Shown: piece after piece, positions 15,579-24,003 of the stretch | How positions within the stretch are numbered: position 1 is the stretch's first letter | How the letters are laid out: every line of letters begins with the position of its first letter | Assembly (NCBI GenBank): GCA_040384325.1 | Contig: JAZKJL010000001.1 | Location: 620,001-684,000, forward strand | From: JACMLX01 sp040384325 | GTDB lineage: Bacteria; Gemmatimonadota; Gemmatimonadetes; Gemmatimonadales; Gemmatimonadaceae | Reading direction: 5' to 3' | DNA: 64,000 nucleotides | Made by a program: the position numbers and the translations under genes | The notes under the pieces: generated by a model | What the model was told of the DNA's origin: nothing | The model's database searches: none | What the model saw: only the letters and a program-made list of their open reading frames with translations

Positions 15579-18529
15579 AGGGTGGCGAGCACGGTCGGGA
15601 AGTAGGCCATCTGGCGGCGCTGGTCGGCCGTCGGCGCACTGCCGCCCCGCAGCACGGCGCCGTACAGCGTCCCCACGCGATCCTGCAGCTCACGGATCGT
15701 CGCCTTCAGTTCCGCGTCCATGTCGCGCGCGGCGGTGCTTAACTGCACCACCTGGCGATAGATGCTGGCGACGGAATCCGACGCGCGATGCCACGCTGCC
15801 CGTTCGGCGGCGGTGATGGTGACACGTGGATCGTCGCGGACCACCAGCGCGCGATCCTGCGTGCGACCGTTGGCCGTCAGGCGCACCGTGTAGCGCCCCG
15901 GTGTCACCCAGCGACCCTGTGGTGCGCCGCGTGGACCGTCATCATCGTCGTCGCCGGCCGCTGCCGGTGCGCCTGGCAGTGACGGCAGGCGCAAATTCCA
16001 CACGACGCGATTGACGCCGGCGCTCTTCGTCGGCCGCACCGACGCCACCAGCGCGCCGGTGGCATCGTGGATGGTGATCGCCACCGAATCCTGCGCGCTG
16101 GGCGACGAGAGCCAGTAGTCGATGATCGCGCCGTTCGGCGGATTCTCGCCGCGGAAGATCATGTCACCGGTGTGCGCCTGGATGGAGGCGATGCGGCGCA
16201 TCTCGGCCGGCTCCACGGTGAACAGGTGCGCCGCCGAGGCTTCCATGGTGCGATCCAGTTCCTGCACGGCGTTCAGGTTGTCGAGCACGAAGATGCCACG
16301 GGCGTGTGTGGCCACCACCAGGTCGTTGTCACGTGGCTGGATGGCGAGGTCGTTGATCGGCAGTCGCGGAATGCCGCGGAGTTCGCGCCAGTTCGCGCCG
16401 GCATCCGCGGACACGTAGAGCCCCTGCTCGGTGCCGAGGTAGAGGCGGTCGCGATTGCGGAGGTCTTCGCGGATGACGTGGATCACGCGGTCGGCGGGAA
16501 GGGTGGCGCTGATCGGCCGCCACGTCTCGCCGAAGTCGTCGGTGCGGAAGAGATAGTTGGTGAAGTCGTCGGCCTGGTGCCCATCGAACGCCACATAGGC
16601 GGAACGACCGCCGGGCGCGCGCGATGCCTCGACCTGTTTCACCCAGGTGCCTGCCGGCACGCCCGGCACGTTGGCGCGCACGTTCTTCCACGTGCGCCCA
16701 CCGTTGCGCGAGACCTGCAGGTTGCCGTCGTCGGTGCCCACCCACAGCACGCCCGGCGTCACCGGTGATTCACTGATGCTGGTGGTGCTCGGGAAGTACG
16801 ACACGCCGTCGTCGAGCGAGAGCGTGGTGTCGGTCGGCATCTGGCCCATGATGGCCAGCGAGCGGCGATCGACACCGGTGGTGAGGTCGCCGAGCGACGT
16901 CCACGTCGTACCGCGATCCACCGACTTCCAGACCTCACGCATGCCGGCGTAGATGACGTTGCGATTGTGCGGCGAGATGACGACCGGCGAATTCCAGTTG
17001 GCCGGCATGATCTTCTTGCCGACGCGTGGTTCGGGCGCGCCCCAGTTTCCCAGCTTCGGGCCTTCACCCTCCTTGCCCACCGGACGGATCGACACCGACT
17101 CCAGCGTGCGCAGGTTCACGCGGGACAGGCCGAGGTATTGCGAGCTGCTGTAGATCGTGTTGTTGTCGGTGGTGTCGATCACGTTGTTGAAGCCGTCGCC
17201 ACCGCCCACACGGAACCAGTCGTCGTTCAGCGGTCCGCTGCTGGTGTAGGTGGCGCTCGGTCCGCACCAGCTGCCGTTGTCCTGCAGGCCGGTGCAGACG
17301 AAGTAGGGCGATGTGGTGCTGACGCTGACGTGGTATGGCTGCGACATCGGCAGCGACGTGACGTAGAGCCACTTCACGCCGCGATCGTACGAGATGCCGA
17401 CGCCGCCGTCATCCGCCTTGATCAGGTGGCGCGAGTCACGCGGGTCCACCCACACCATGCGATCGTCGCCGTGCAGCGTCTGTCGTGGTTCGCGCCACGT
17501 CTTGCCACTGTCGTCGCTGACGGACCACTGCATGGCGTAGAGCCGGCTCTGGTCGCTCGGGTCCACCTTCAGCTGGCTGGAGTAGGCCGGCCGCGGATTC
17601 CAGTCGCTCATGAACCGCCACGTCTCGCCCTTGTCCTCGGAGCGGTACACACCACCCAGTCGCTTCGCGTACGAGATGCTGGAGGTGTATCGCTGGCCCT
17701 GCTCCACGCTGGCGTACACGACACGCGGATCCTTGGCGTAGATCGAGATCGACGTGCGGCCGATGGTGCCGCTGGGCAGTCCCTTCGTCATGGGTGTCCA
17801 GGTCGCGCCGGCATCGGTGGACTTGTACAAGCCGCTGCCAGCGCCGCCGCCCACGAAGCCGAAAGGTGTGCGGCGATGCTGGTAGAGCGCCGCGTACACG
17901 ATGCGTGAGTCGCTGGGATCCACCGCCACGTCCACCGCGCCGGTGTCCTCGTTACGCGACAGGATCAGCGCCCAGGTGCGCCCACCGTCGGTGCTCTTGA
18001 ACAGGCCACGCTCCTTGTTCGGGCCCCACAGATGCCCCGGAGCCGCCACGTATACCACGTCGGAGTTGCTGGGATCGACGACGATGCGTGCGATGCGGGC
18101 CGTGGTCCGCAGCCCCATGTTGGTCCAAGTGGCGCCACCGTCGGTGGACTTGTAGACGCCGTCGCCCCAGCCGGAACTCTGCCGGTTGGTCGCCTCGCCG
18201 GAGCCCAGCCACACGGTGCGCGGATTGCGCTGGTCCACCGTGACCGCGCCGATCGAGTTGACCGACTGGTTCTCCCAGACCGCCTTCCAGGTGACGCCGT
18301 TGTCGCTGGTCTTCCACAAGCCGCCGGTCGCCGCTGCCGCATAGAACTCGTACGGGTTCGACTCGTTGACCGCGATGTCGGTGATGCGGCCACTCATGTT
18401 GGCGGGGCCGATGCTGCGCAGTCGCAACGCCGCGAACGGATCGGTCGGCGCGGGCGTCTGGGCGTCGAGCTGGGACGCCAGTACGGCGGACACGAGGCAA
18501 AGGAGGGGCAGGGCAAGGCGGCGCGGCAT
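15557..18529 (-). CDS. Secreted BNR/sortilin-type beta-propeller protein
   Basis: Large exported protein (990 residues from ATG 18529) often annotated as a glycosyl hydrolase-like or VPS10/sortilin-type protein. A signal peptide (MPRRLALPLLCLVSAVLASQ, cleavage near LDAQ) is followed by many BNR/Asp-box repeats such as 'KSTDGGATW', 'KSTDAGATW', 'RSEDKGETW' and 'VSRNGGRTW' through about residue 750, which form one or two beta-propellers. A C-terminal Ig-like and helical region follows. Catalytic residues of sialidases are not evident. The frame is open to 18586, but only the chosen start gives a clean signal peptide. Probably periplasmic or surface-exposed. Confidence 0.85.
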   Translation of the reverse strand: MPRRLALPLLCLVSAVLASQLDAQTPAPTDPFAALRLRSIGPANMSGRITDIAVNESNPYEFYAAAATGGLWKTSDNGVTWKAVWENQSVNSIGAVTVDQRNPRTVWLGSGEATNRQSSGWGDGVYKSTDGGATWTNMGLRTTARIARIVVDPSNSDVVYVAAPGHLWGPNKERGLFKSTDGGRTWALILSRNEDTGAVDVAVDPSDSRIVYAALYQHRRTPFGFVGGGAGSGLYKSTDAGATWTPMTKGLPSGTIGRTSISIYAKDPRVVYASVEQGQRYTSSISYAKRLGGVYRSEDKGETWRFMSDWNPRPAYSSQLKVDPSDQSRLYAMQWSVSDDSGKTWREPRQTLHGDDRMVWVDPRDSRHLIKADDGGVGISYDRGVKWLYVTSLPMSQPYHVSVSTTSPYFVCTGLQDNGSWCGPSATYTSSGPLNDDWFRVGGGDGFNNVIDTTDNNTIYSSSQYLGLSRVNLRTLESVSIRPVGKEGEGPKLGNWGAPEPRVGKKIMPANWNSPVVISPHNRNVIYAGMREVWKSVDRGTTWTSLGDLTTGVDRRSLAIMGQMPTDTTLSLDDGVSYFPSTTSISESPVTPGVLWVGTDDGNLQVSRNGGRTWKNVRANVPGVPAGTWVKQVEASRAPGGRSAYVAFDGHQADDFTNYLFRTDDFGETWRPISATLPADRVIHVIREDLRNRDRLYLGTEQGLYVSADAGANWRELRGIPRLPINDLAIQPRDNDLVVATHARGIFVLDNLNAVQELDRTMEASAAHLFTVEPAEMRRIASIQAHTGDMIFRGENPPNGAIIDYWLSSPSAQDSVAITIHDATGALVASVRPTKSAGVNRVVWNLRLPSLPGAPAAAGDDDDDGPRGAPQGRWVTPGRYTVRLTANGRTQDRALVVRDDPRVTITAAERAAWHRASDSVASIYRQVVQLSTAARDMDAELKATIRELQDRVGTLYGAVLRGGSAPTADQRRQMAYFPTVLATLRQRVPR

Positions 18530-18656
18530 CGGCAGGCGGCGATGATGGTGAGTGCGTGCGGTGTGCACCGGTCGAAGGACGCGCACGTGCCGCGTGCTGT
18601 CCAGTGCCGATGGACGACTGCTGCGGACGACCCTCGCCGCCCGTCGTGCGCCCCGC

Positions 18657-18662
18657 TAGCGT
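18657..18662 (+). promoter_or_regulatory. -10 box of the APC permease gene, predicted leaderless
   Basis: TAGCGT lies seven bases upstream of the permease ATG at 18670. No convincing -35 hexamer and no Shine-Dalgarno sequence are present. Spacing and composition match the recJ, M20-peptidase and acyl-CoA carboxylase starts. Confidence 0.5.
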
Positions 18663-18669
18663 GCGCCGC

Positions 18670-20055
18670 ATGCCTCACACCCCGCCCGGCGATGCCGCGC
18701 ACACGTCCGCCGGCTACGCGCCGCGACTCGGCCTCTTCTCCGCCACCATGCTGGTGGTCGGCGGCATCATCGGGGCTGGCATCTTCCTCAATCCGGCCAT
18801 CGTCGCCCAGCGCGTGGGCACCGGCGCGGCGACCATGGCCACCTGGGGACTCGGTGCGCTGATCGCGATCGTCGGGGCATTCGTGTTCGCGGAGCTTGGC
18901 GCGCGCGCACCACGCGCCGGCGGCGGATACGTCTACCTGCGCGATGCATTCGGCGGTTTCCCGGCCTTTCTCTACGGCTGGGCGCTGTTCCTGATGATCT
19001 CGACGGGTGCCATCGCCGCGGTGGCCATGACCTGCGCCAGCTACGCGACCGCCGCGCTTGGACTCGGAGTCGCGTGGTCCACCCCGCTCGCAGTCGGCGC
19101 GATCGTCGTCCTCACCGCGGTCAACATCCTCGGCGTCGCACCGGGCGCGATGACGCAGAACGTGGCCACCGTCCTCAAACTGGCGGCGATCGCCTTCCTG
19201 GTCGGCGCGGCCTTCCTCGCGCCATCGCCGGAGGGCAGGAACGCATTGGTGCTGGATGCGATACCGCTGTCGGTACCGTCCGGTGCGACGCAGTGGATTC
19301 TCGCCGTCGGTGCCGCGCTGGTGCCGGTGCTGTTCGCCTTCGGTGGTTGGCAGCAGACCAACTTCGTCGCCGAGGAGTTGCGCAATCCGCGACGTGACCT
19401 GCCGCGGGCGCTGGTGCTCGGCGTGCTGATCGTGGTGGCGGCCTACCTGCTCGTCAACCTCTCGTACCTGCGCGCGCTTGGCGTGCAGGGCTTGGCCGAC
19501 AGCCGTGCGCCAGCCGCCGACACGGTGGGTGTGCTGCTCGGCGACCGCGGTAGAGCAATCATCGGCGCCGGCATCGTGATCTCGACGTTTGGCTTCCTGA
19601 ACCTCGTGATCCTGGTCACGTCGCGTGTGTACCAGGCGATGGCCGCCGACGGCGTGTTCTTCGCCCGCATGGCCCGATTGCATCCGCGCACGCGCACACC
19701 GGTGGCCGCACTGGTGGGACAGGCCGTCTGGGCGATCGTGCTGCTGTTTTCAGGCAGTTACGGCCAGCTGCTGGACTACGTGGTGTTCGCCGACTGGCTG
19801 TTCTTCGGCGCGACGGCCGCCACGCTGTTCGTCTATCGCGCCCGCGAAGCACGCGGCGAGATCCCGCGTGTCTCGGTGCGTACCCTCGGTCATCCCGTGA
19901 CCACGTCGCTGTTCCTGCTGGCGGCGGCCTACGTGATCATCGGGTCGATCATCTCCAACCCCGGCAATGCGCTGAAGGGCACCGTGCTGCTGGCGCTCGG
20001 CTGGCCGGCATTCGCACTCTGGCGTCGAGCGTCCGCGCGTCACGCCATGGGCTGA
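18670..20055 (+). CDS. APC-superfamily amino acid permease
   Basis: Inner-membrane transporter of 461 residues with about twelve hydrophobic segments. The TM1 region 'MLVVGGIIGAGIFLNPAIVA' carries the GxGIF-type unwound-helix motif of the APC family that contacts the substrate alpha-amino and carboxyl groups. TM6 ('FAFGGWQQTNFVAEEL') has the conserved glycine and the 'E-E-x-x-NP' end. It resembles LAT-type or basic amino-acid exchangers, but the substrate is uncertain. ATG 18670 is preceded by TAGCGT seven bases away. The frame is open upstream to 18556 and that part is rejected. Confidence 0.88.
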   Translation: MPHTPPGDAAHTSAGYAPRLGLFSATMLVVGGIIGAGIFLNPAIVAQRVGTGAATMATWGLGALIAIVGAFVFAELGARAPRAGGGYVYLRDAFGGFPAFLYGWALFLMISTGAIAAVAMTCASYATAALGLGVAWSTPLAVGAIVVLTAVNILGVAPGAMTQNVATVLKLAAIAFLVGAAFLAPSPEGRNALVLDAIPLSVPSGATQWILAVGAALVPVLFAFGGWQQTNFVAEELRNPRRDLPRALVLGVLIVVAAYLLVNLSYLRALGVQGLADSRAPAADTVGVLLGDRGRAIIGAGIVISTFGFLNLVILVTSRVYQAMAADGVFFARMARLHPRTRTPVAALVGQAVWAIVLLFSGSYGQLLDYVVFADWLFFGATAATLFVYRAREARGEIPRVSVRTLGHPVTTSLFLLAAAYVIIGSIISNPGNALKGTVLLALGWPAFALWRRASARHAMG

Positions 20056-20060
20056 CGTGA

Positions 20061-20100
20061 CGACGCGCGGCGCGACACATGATGGTCGCACCGCGCGTCG
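20061..20100. terminator. Convergent-gene hairpin without a U tract
   Basis: Stem CGACGCGCGG / CCGCGCGTCG extended inward, after one mismatch, by GCGAC / GTCGC around an eight-base loop, about 15 pairs in total. It lies between the converging permease and barrel-protein genes. No T run follows on either strand. Confidence 0.5.
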
Positions 20101-20123
20101 CAGGCGCTGCCGTCACGCCATGT

Positions 20124-20831
20124 TCAGAGGCGCATCGCGGCGGAGAGCGTGAAGAATTGCACGTCGTTGAAGAAGTGGAAACGGCCTTCGACGAACGGCT
20201 GGAATCGCGCCTTCCGGAAGTTGAAGCCGAGACCGAGGTTCTGGCCGAAATCCGTCTGGCTCTCGTCGTTGGCGGAACTGCGATAGAGTCCGAGGCCGGC
20301 GGTGGCGAAGAATGGCGACTTGCCGCCACCCGATGCGGGGAAGTCGTACACCGCGGCGCCGGTCAGTTGCACCACGGAGTACGATGGCGTCACGATCTCC
20401 TCCTTGCCGCCGAATCGCACGTATTGCAGGTCGCCGCGCAGGCTGACGGGAAAACCGGCCGGTCGCCCCTCGACGAATCCACCGGCGTTGAAGCCGACGC
20501 TGAATGCCTTGCCGAGTGAACTCATCGGCGCGGCAACACCGGCGATCAAGCCGGCGCGTACGCGGTCACCGGTCGCTTCCGCCGGCGCAGAAGCCTTGGC
20601 CGGCGTCGCAGCGGCGGCGGGCTTGCTTGTGGTCGGCGCTTCGGACGCCGGCGCAACCGATGCCGACGGCGCTGGGCTGGTCGCCGGGCGCGGAGCGGTG
20701 GTGGCAGGACGCGTCGCGGTGGCGGTCGTGGACGCCGGCTTCTTCGGCGTCGGCTGCGTCGCCTGCGCGCCGAGTGCGAACGGCAGGATGGTGCAGAGGG
20801 GCAGTGCATACCGCGCGAGTCGGATGTGCAA
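20124..20831 (-). CDS. Outer-membrane beta-barrel protein with Ala/Pro/Thr-rich N-terminal linker
   Basis: Predicted outer-membrane porin-like protein of 235 residues. I place the start at TTG 20831 because AAGGAG (the complement of 20838-20843) precedes it at ideal spacing and a signal peptide follows at once (LARYALPLCTILPFALGAQ). Next comes a ~65-residue segment made almost wholly of Ala, Pro, Thr, Ser and Lys, then an eight-strand-barrel-like region with alternating hydrophobic residues ending in 'FFTLSAAMRL', a terminal aromatic/Leu strand fit for BAM recognition. The frame is open to 20969. Function unknown; the low-complexity linker could span peptidoglycan. Confidence 0.75.
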   Translation of the reverse strand: MHIRLARYALPLCTILPFALGAQATQPTPKKPASTTATATRPATTAPRPATSPAPSASVAPASEAPTTSKPAAAATPAKASAPAEATGDRVRAGLIAGVAAPMSSLGKAFSVGFNAGGFVEGRPAGFPVSLRGDLQYVRFGGKEEIVTPSYSVVQLTGAAVYDFPASGGGKSPFFATAGLGLYRSSANDESQTDFGQNLGLGFNFRKARFQPFVEGRFHFFNDVQFFTLSAAMRL

Positions 20832-20943
20832 CGGAGCTCTCCTTCGAACGTGGTTGGTGCGCCCGACTCGCGCGCGGAACGGCGGCGCACGCAGCGAGAC
20901 GCACGCGCAGCGCCCAACCTGCGAGGCGCGAGTGTCGAGGTGA

Positions 20944-20975
20944 GGACGCGTGACGGCCCGTGGGGTCACGCGTCC
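20944..20975. repeat. Perfect inverted repeat downstream of coaW
   Basis: GGACGCGTGAC (20944-20954) and GTCACGCGTCC (20965-20975) form a perfect 11-base hairpin with a ten-base loop. It lies between the coaW stop (20994) and the barrel-gene start (20831), both on the minus strand. It could end coaW transcription, but no T tract follows on that strand. Confidence 0.5.
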
Positions 20976-20993
20976 AGAGTGTTCGCCTCGCCG

Positions 20994-21833
20994 TCAACCG
21001 GCGTGTGCTGCGCCGTGCTTCAGGGCTCCGATCGCGGTGCCATAGCCGCCCTGCGCGGGCAGCAGCACCTGCAGGCCGTAGTACTCGCCGACCTGGTCGA
21101 TCACGCGGCGGAAGCTCGGCATGTCGGTCATGTGACCGATCATCACCACGCGCTCGATGCGCTCGGCGCGCGCGGCATTGATGGCGGTGATCGCGATCAC
21201 CTGGCCGATGAGCGTCAGCAGCGCCGCGGCGAGGTCGTCGGGCTGCGCTGGCTGCTCCATCCGAGACAGGCGCCCGAAGTTAACGGCCGTCGCATCGGGT
21301 GGCAGCGTGCCGATCGGGCCCGCCACCACATCGCGCAGCGCGAGGTCCACGCCGTTGGCATCGCCGCGCATCGCCATCGCATCGATGCGCGCGACATCGG
21401 TGGTGCCGAGCAGCAATCGCCCGAGTCCGAGCAGCGTCCCTCCGCCGACACCGGTGCCGGTGATGTGCGTGTAGCTGCTGCCGCGTGCCGCGATGACCGC
21501 CGTCCCGGATCCTGCACTCACCACCAGCACCGGTGTCTCGAGATGCGCATCGTCAGGGCTGGCGAGCGCCTGTCCGCCGCGCCCGATGGCGGTGACCTCC
21601 GGTACCGGCACCACCGTCGTGCCACCGAGCGATGCGGGCAGCGACTTGTGCTGGCCGCCGGTCACGGCGAGCGCCGACAGTGACTCGAGTGCGACGCCAC
21701 CCGCCGCGAGGATCGCGCGGACGCCCTCGTGTGTGGGCGCGCCGTTCGAGGGTCGCGTCCAGCGATGCAGGCTGCCGTCCACCATCGCCACCGCGTCGGT
21801 GTTGCTGATGCCGAAATCGATTGCAGCGCGCAT
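20994..21833 (-). CDS. coaW: Type II pantothenate kinase
   Basis: First step of CoA synthesis. The 279 residues fit the acetate-kinase-like fold of the eukaryote/Staphylococcus-type PanK: AIDFGISNTDAVA (phosphate-1), VVSAGSGTAV, the diagnostic HITGTGVGGGTLLGLG, and the C-terminal adenosine motif 'VVMIGHMTDMP'. This class is not inhibited by CoA in the way type I enzymes are. It stands alone; coaD is about 10 kb upstream. Start ATG 21833. No obvious Shine-Dalgarno or TANNNT box immediately precedes it. Confidence 0.88.
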   Translation of the reverse strand: MRAAIDFGISNTDAVAMVDGSLHRWTRPSNGAPTHEGVRAILAAGGVALESLSALAVTGGQHKSLPASLGGTTVVPVPEVTAIGRGGQALASPDDAHLETPVLVVSAGSGTAVIAARGSSYTHITGTGVGGGTLLGLGRLLLGTTDVARIDAMAMRGDANGVDLALRDVVAGPIGTLPPDATAVNFGRLSRMEQPAQPDDLAAALLTLIGQVIAITAINAARAERIERVVMIGHMTDMPSFRRVIDQVGEYYGLQVLLPAQGGYGTAIGALKHGAAHAG

Positions 21834-22070
21834 GCGAGGATCGGTGGCTCGTGTGGAATTTCAGGGCGTCGGCCTTGTCGCTGATCCTGCCACGCTATCC
21901 CGGCATGATCACCGTTCCCTACACGATTGCGCCAGAGCCCGGCATCGGCAGGACGGTCGCGTTCGCCAGGTGACCGGGTGCCACTCTTCCGCCGGCGGCG
22001 GTGTAAAACGTGCGATGTGCATGTTTCGGCACGGCATCGCCTTTTCGTCCACCAACAGGATCCAATCGTC

Positions 22071-22559
22071 ATGAAGCGTACGTCCCGCTCGCACAACACT
22101 CTTCCCGAAGAGATCCGGCAGCAGTCCATCGCCGTGCTCAATCGTCACCTCGCCGCCGCGATCGACCTGCATGCGCAGGTGAAGCAGGCGCACTGGAACG
22201 TGCGCGGTCCCGGCTTCCAGGCGATCCACGAACTGTTCGACGAGGTGTCGGAAGAGGTGGAGAAGCATTCCGACCAGCTCGCCGAGCGGTGCGGTGCGCT
22301 GGGTGGAGCTGCCGAGGGGACGCTGCCGGTGGTGATCGAGCGGTCGTTCCTGGTGCCGTATCCGCTGGGCATCGCCGACGTCAACGCGCACGTGTTCGCG
22401 GTGTCGGCGGCCCTCGCCGCCTTCGCCGAGTCGACCCGCGAGGCGATCGACACCACCGACGAGTTCGGGGACAAGGTCACCGCCGACCTGTTCACCGAGA
22501 TCTCGCGGGGCATCGACCAGCAGGTCTGGTTCGTGGAGTCGCACCAGTCGCCGGCCTGA
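22071..22559 (+). CDS. dps: Dps-like ferritin (DNA protection during starvation)
   Basis: 162-residue four-helix ferritin-like protein. The dinuclear-iron ligands of Dps are recognisable: 'QAHWNVRGPGFQAIHELFDE' carries the His, His, Asp and Glu set of the ferroxidase centre shared between subunits. A basic N-terminus (MKRTSRSH) could bind DNA. ATG 22071 has AGGA ten bases upstream; the frame is open to 21927 but lacks family similarity. It likely stores iron and detoxifies peroxide. The 237 bases before it hold no further gene I can support. Confidence 0.88.
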   Translation: MKRTSRSHNTLPEEIRQQSIAVLNRHLAAAIDLHAQVKQAHWNVRGPGFQAIHELFDEVSEEVEKHSDQLAERCGALGGAAEGTLPVVIERSFLVPYPLGIADVNAHVFAVSAALAAFAESTREAIDTTDEFGDKVTADLFTEISRGIDQQVWFVESHQSPA

Positions 22560-22601
22560 GGTGCGCGGTGACGGGGCGACGTTCGGGGTCATCCCCGGCC
22601 A

Positions 22602-22630
22602 TTGACCCGGCAGGTCGCCCCGTCTAGCTT
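22602..22630 (+). promoter_or_regulatory. Promoter for infC-rpmI-rplT
   Basis: TTGACC (22602-22607), a 17-base spacer and TAGCTT (22625-22630), among the best housekeeping-type promoters in the window. Transcription would start near 22637, leaving a leader of about 165 bases before infC. Confidence 0.75.
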
Positions 22631-22751
22631 GTCAAGGTCTGAACTCGGCAAGTGATCCTCGCGGCAGTGAGGGTCCACCCTTCGGCCCTCGCCCTGCGAG
22701 GTGTGCTGCTGGAGTCCAATGCAACGGGCACACCCCCTTGGGTGGGCCTCG

Positions 22752-22793
22752 CGGCGTGGTCTTCATCCCCGAAGACCCCGCCGTTTTTGTTTT
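22752..22793 (+). promoter_or_regulatory. Attenuator-type intrinsic terminator in the infC leader
   Basis: CGGCG-T-GGTCTTC (22752-22764) pairs with GAAGACC-C-CGCCG (22771-22783): twelve pairs and one mismatch around a six-base loop, followed by TTTTTGTTTT. It lies between the promoter and the infC start, so read-through must be controlled. In Firmicutes the same operon is regulated by L20 acting on its leader, so ribosomal-protein-controlled attenuation is the natural inference. Upstream hairpin 22700-22706/22728-22734 (GGTGTGC/GCACACC) could be part of the sensor. Confidence 0.7.
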
Positions 22794-22801
22794 CCCGCTT
22801 C

Positions 22802-23332
22802 ATGGAGCAACGTCCTATTCAGGATCCGACCAAGCGAGTGCGCGTCAACCGGCAGATTCGCATCTCCCCGGTACGCGTCATCGCCCCAGACGGCGCCCAG
22901 CTCGGCATCATGGAAGTCGATGCGGCACTGGCTTCAGCAGTCGAACAGGGCCTCGATCTGGTCGAGGTTGCTCCACTGGCTCGTCCGCCGGTGGTCCGCA
23001 TCATGGACTACGGCAAGTACAAGTTCGAGATGGCCAAGCAGGCCCGCGTGGCGAAGAAGAAGCAACACGTGATCCTGCTCAAGGAAGTGAAGTACCGGCC
23101 GGGCATCGAGGAGCACGACTTCGAGACGAAGACGCGCCACGCCCGCCGGTTCCTGGAGGAAGGCAACAAGGTGAAGGTCACGCTGATGTTCCGTGGCCGA
23201 CAGATCGCGCACCCGGAGCTCGGGAAGGCGGTGGTCGACCGGGTCGCCCAGCAACTCACCGACATTGCCAAGGTCGAGACGGATGCCAAGCTGGAAGGCA
23301 AGGCGCTGACGATGATTTTGGCACCACGATAG
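22802..23332 (+). CDS. infC: Translation initiation factor IF-3
   Basis: Controls start-codon and initiator-tRNA fidelity on the 30S subunit. The 176 residues contain the N-domain ('RVNRQIRISPVRVIAPDG') and the C-domain motifs 'KYRPGIEEHDFETK' and 'RGRQIAHPELG'. It uses ATG, not the rare AUU-type codon seen in enterobacteria, and has no Shine-Dalgarno sequence. Its start lies only nine bases after the T tract of the leader terminator. The frame is open up to 22652 across that terminator, which I treat as non-coding. It heads the infC-rpmI-rplT operon. Confidence 0.95.
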   Translation: MEQRPIQDPTKRVRVNRQIRISPVRVIAPDGAQLGIMEVDAALASAVEQGLDLVEVAPLARPPVVRIMDYGKYKFEMAKQARVAKKKQHVILLKEVKYRPGIEEHDFETKTRHARRFLEEGNKVKVTLMFRGRQIAHPELGKAVVDRVAQQLTDIAKVETDAKLEGKALTMILAPR

Positions 23333-23348
23333 GCACGCAGGGAGACCC

Positions 23349-23546
23349 ATGCCGAAGATGAAGACCCACACCGGCGCCGCCAAGCGCTTCTCCGTCACAG
23401 GGACGGGGAAGGTGAAGCGTCGCAAGGCGTACAAGAGCCATATCCTGACCAAGAAGTCGCAGAAGCGGAAGCGCAACCTCCGCAAGGGCACGATCATCGA
23501 AACCAACGGGGAGGCGAAGCGCATGCGTCGTCTCATCCAGGCTTAA
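23349..23546 (+). CDS. rpmI: 50S ribosomal protein L35
   Basis: 65 residues, very basic, with the L35 start MPKMKTHTGAAKRFSVTGTG and 'HILTKKSQKRKRNLRK'. A GGAG Shine-Dalgarno precedes ATG 23349. It lies 16 bases after infC and 12 bases before rplT, the invariant order of this operon in bacteria. Confidence 0.97.
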   Translation: MPKMKTHTGAAKRFSVTGTGKVKRRKAYKSHILTKKSQKRKRNLRKGTIIETNGEAKRMRRLIQA

Positions 23547-23558
23547 GGAGGAACCGAG

Positions 23559-23921
23559 ATGCCTCGCGTACGCAGTAATCCGGTCCGCCTGAAGCGGAAG
23601 AAGCAGATCATGAAGGCCGCGCGCGGTGCATTCGGCGCGCGCAGCAAGACGTGGAAGGCCGCCAAGGAGACCGTCGAGCGTGGCTGGCGTTATGCCTACC
23701 GCGACCGCAAGAACAAGAAGCGCGAGTTCCGTCGCCTCTGGATCATGCGTATCAACGCCGCGGCCCGTCAGCACGACATGTCGTACAGCGTCTTCATCAG
23801 TGGCCTCGAGAAGTCGGGCATCGAGATCGATCGCAAGATCCTCGCGGAGCTCGCCGTCAATGATCCGGCAGCCTTCGCCGCGATCGCCGAACAGGTCCGC
23901 ACCGCGCTCGCCGCGGCGTGA
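23559..23921 (+). CDS. rplT: 50S ribosomal protein L20
   Basis: 120 residues with the L20 signature 'MPRVRSNPVRLKRKKQIMKA' and 'YRDRKNKKREFRRLWIMRIN'. It is needed for early 50S assembly and is the known autoregulator of this operon in several phyla. A strong AAGGAGG Shine-Dalgarno sits just after the rpmI stop. A GC-rich hairpin follows at 23967-24000. Confidence 0.97.
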   Translation: MPRVRSNPVRLKRKKQIMKAARGAFGARSKTWKAAKETVERGWRYAYRDRKNKKREFRRLWIMRINAAARQHDMSYSVFISGLEKSGIEIDRKILAELAVNDPAAFAAIAEQVRTALAAA

Positions 23922-23966
23922 TGGTTGGCCGGGTTGTTCCCGGCTCCCTGATCCGCTTGTTTCGTG

Positions 23967-24003
23967 CGGCGGCAGTGTGACCACGTGTCCACTGCCGCCG
24001 TTT
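23967..24003 (+). terminator. Probable terminator between rplT and pheS
   Basis: CGGCGGCAGTG / CACTGCCGCCG forms an eleven-pair stem with a twelve-base loop, followed by only TTT. The short T run makes it a weak or leaky terminator. The base composition changes abruptly right after it. Confidence 0.5.

Noticed and set aside
21905..21973. 22-codon reading frame starting ATG between coaW and dps
   Set aside because: Too short, with no conserved pattern. The nearby TATCCC does not match the -10 pattern at its last base.
22652..22801. Upstream extension of infC by 50 codons
   Set aside because: It runs through the leader terminator and has no similarity to IF-3.
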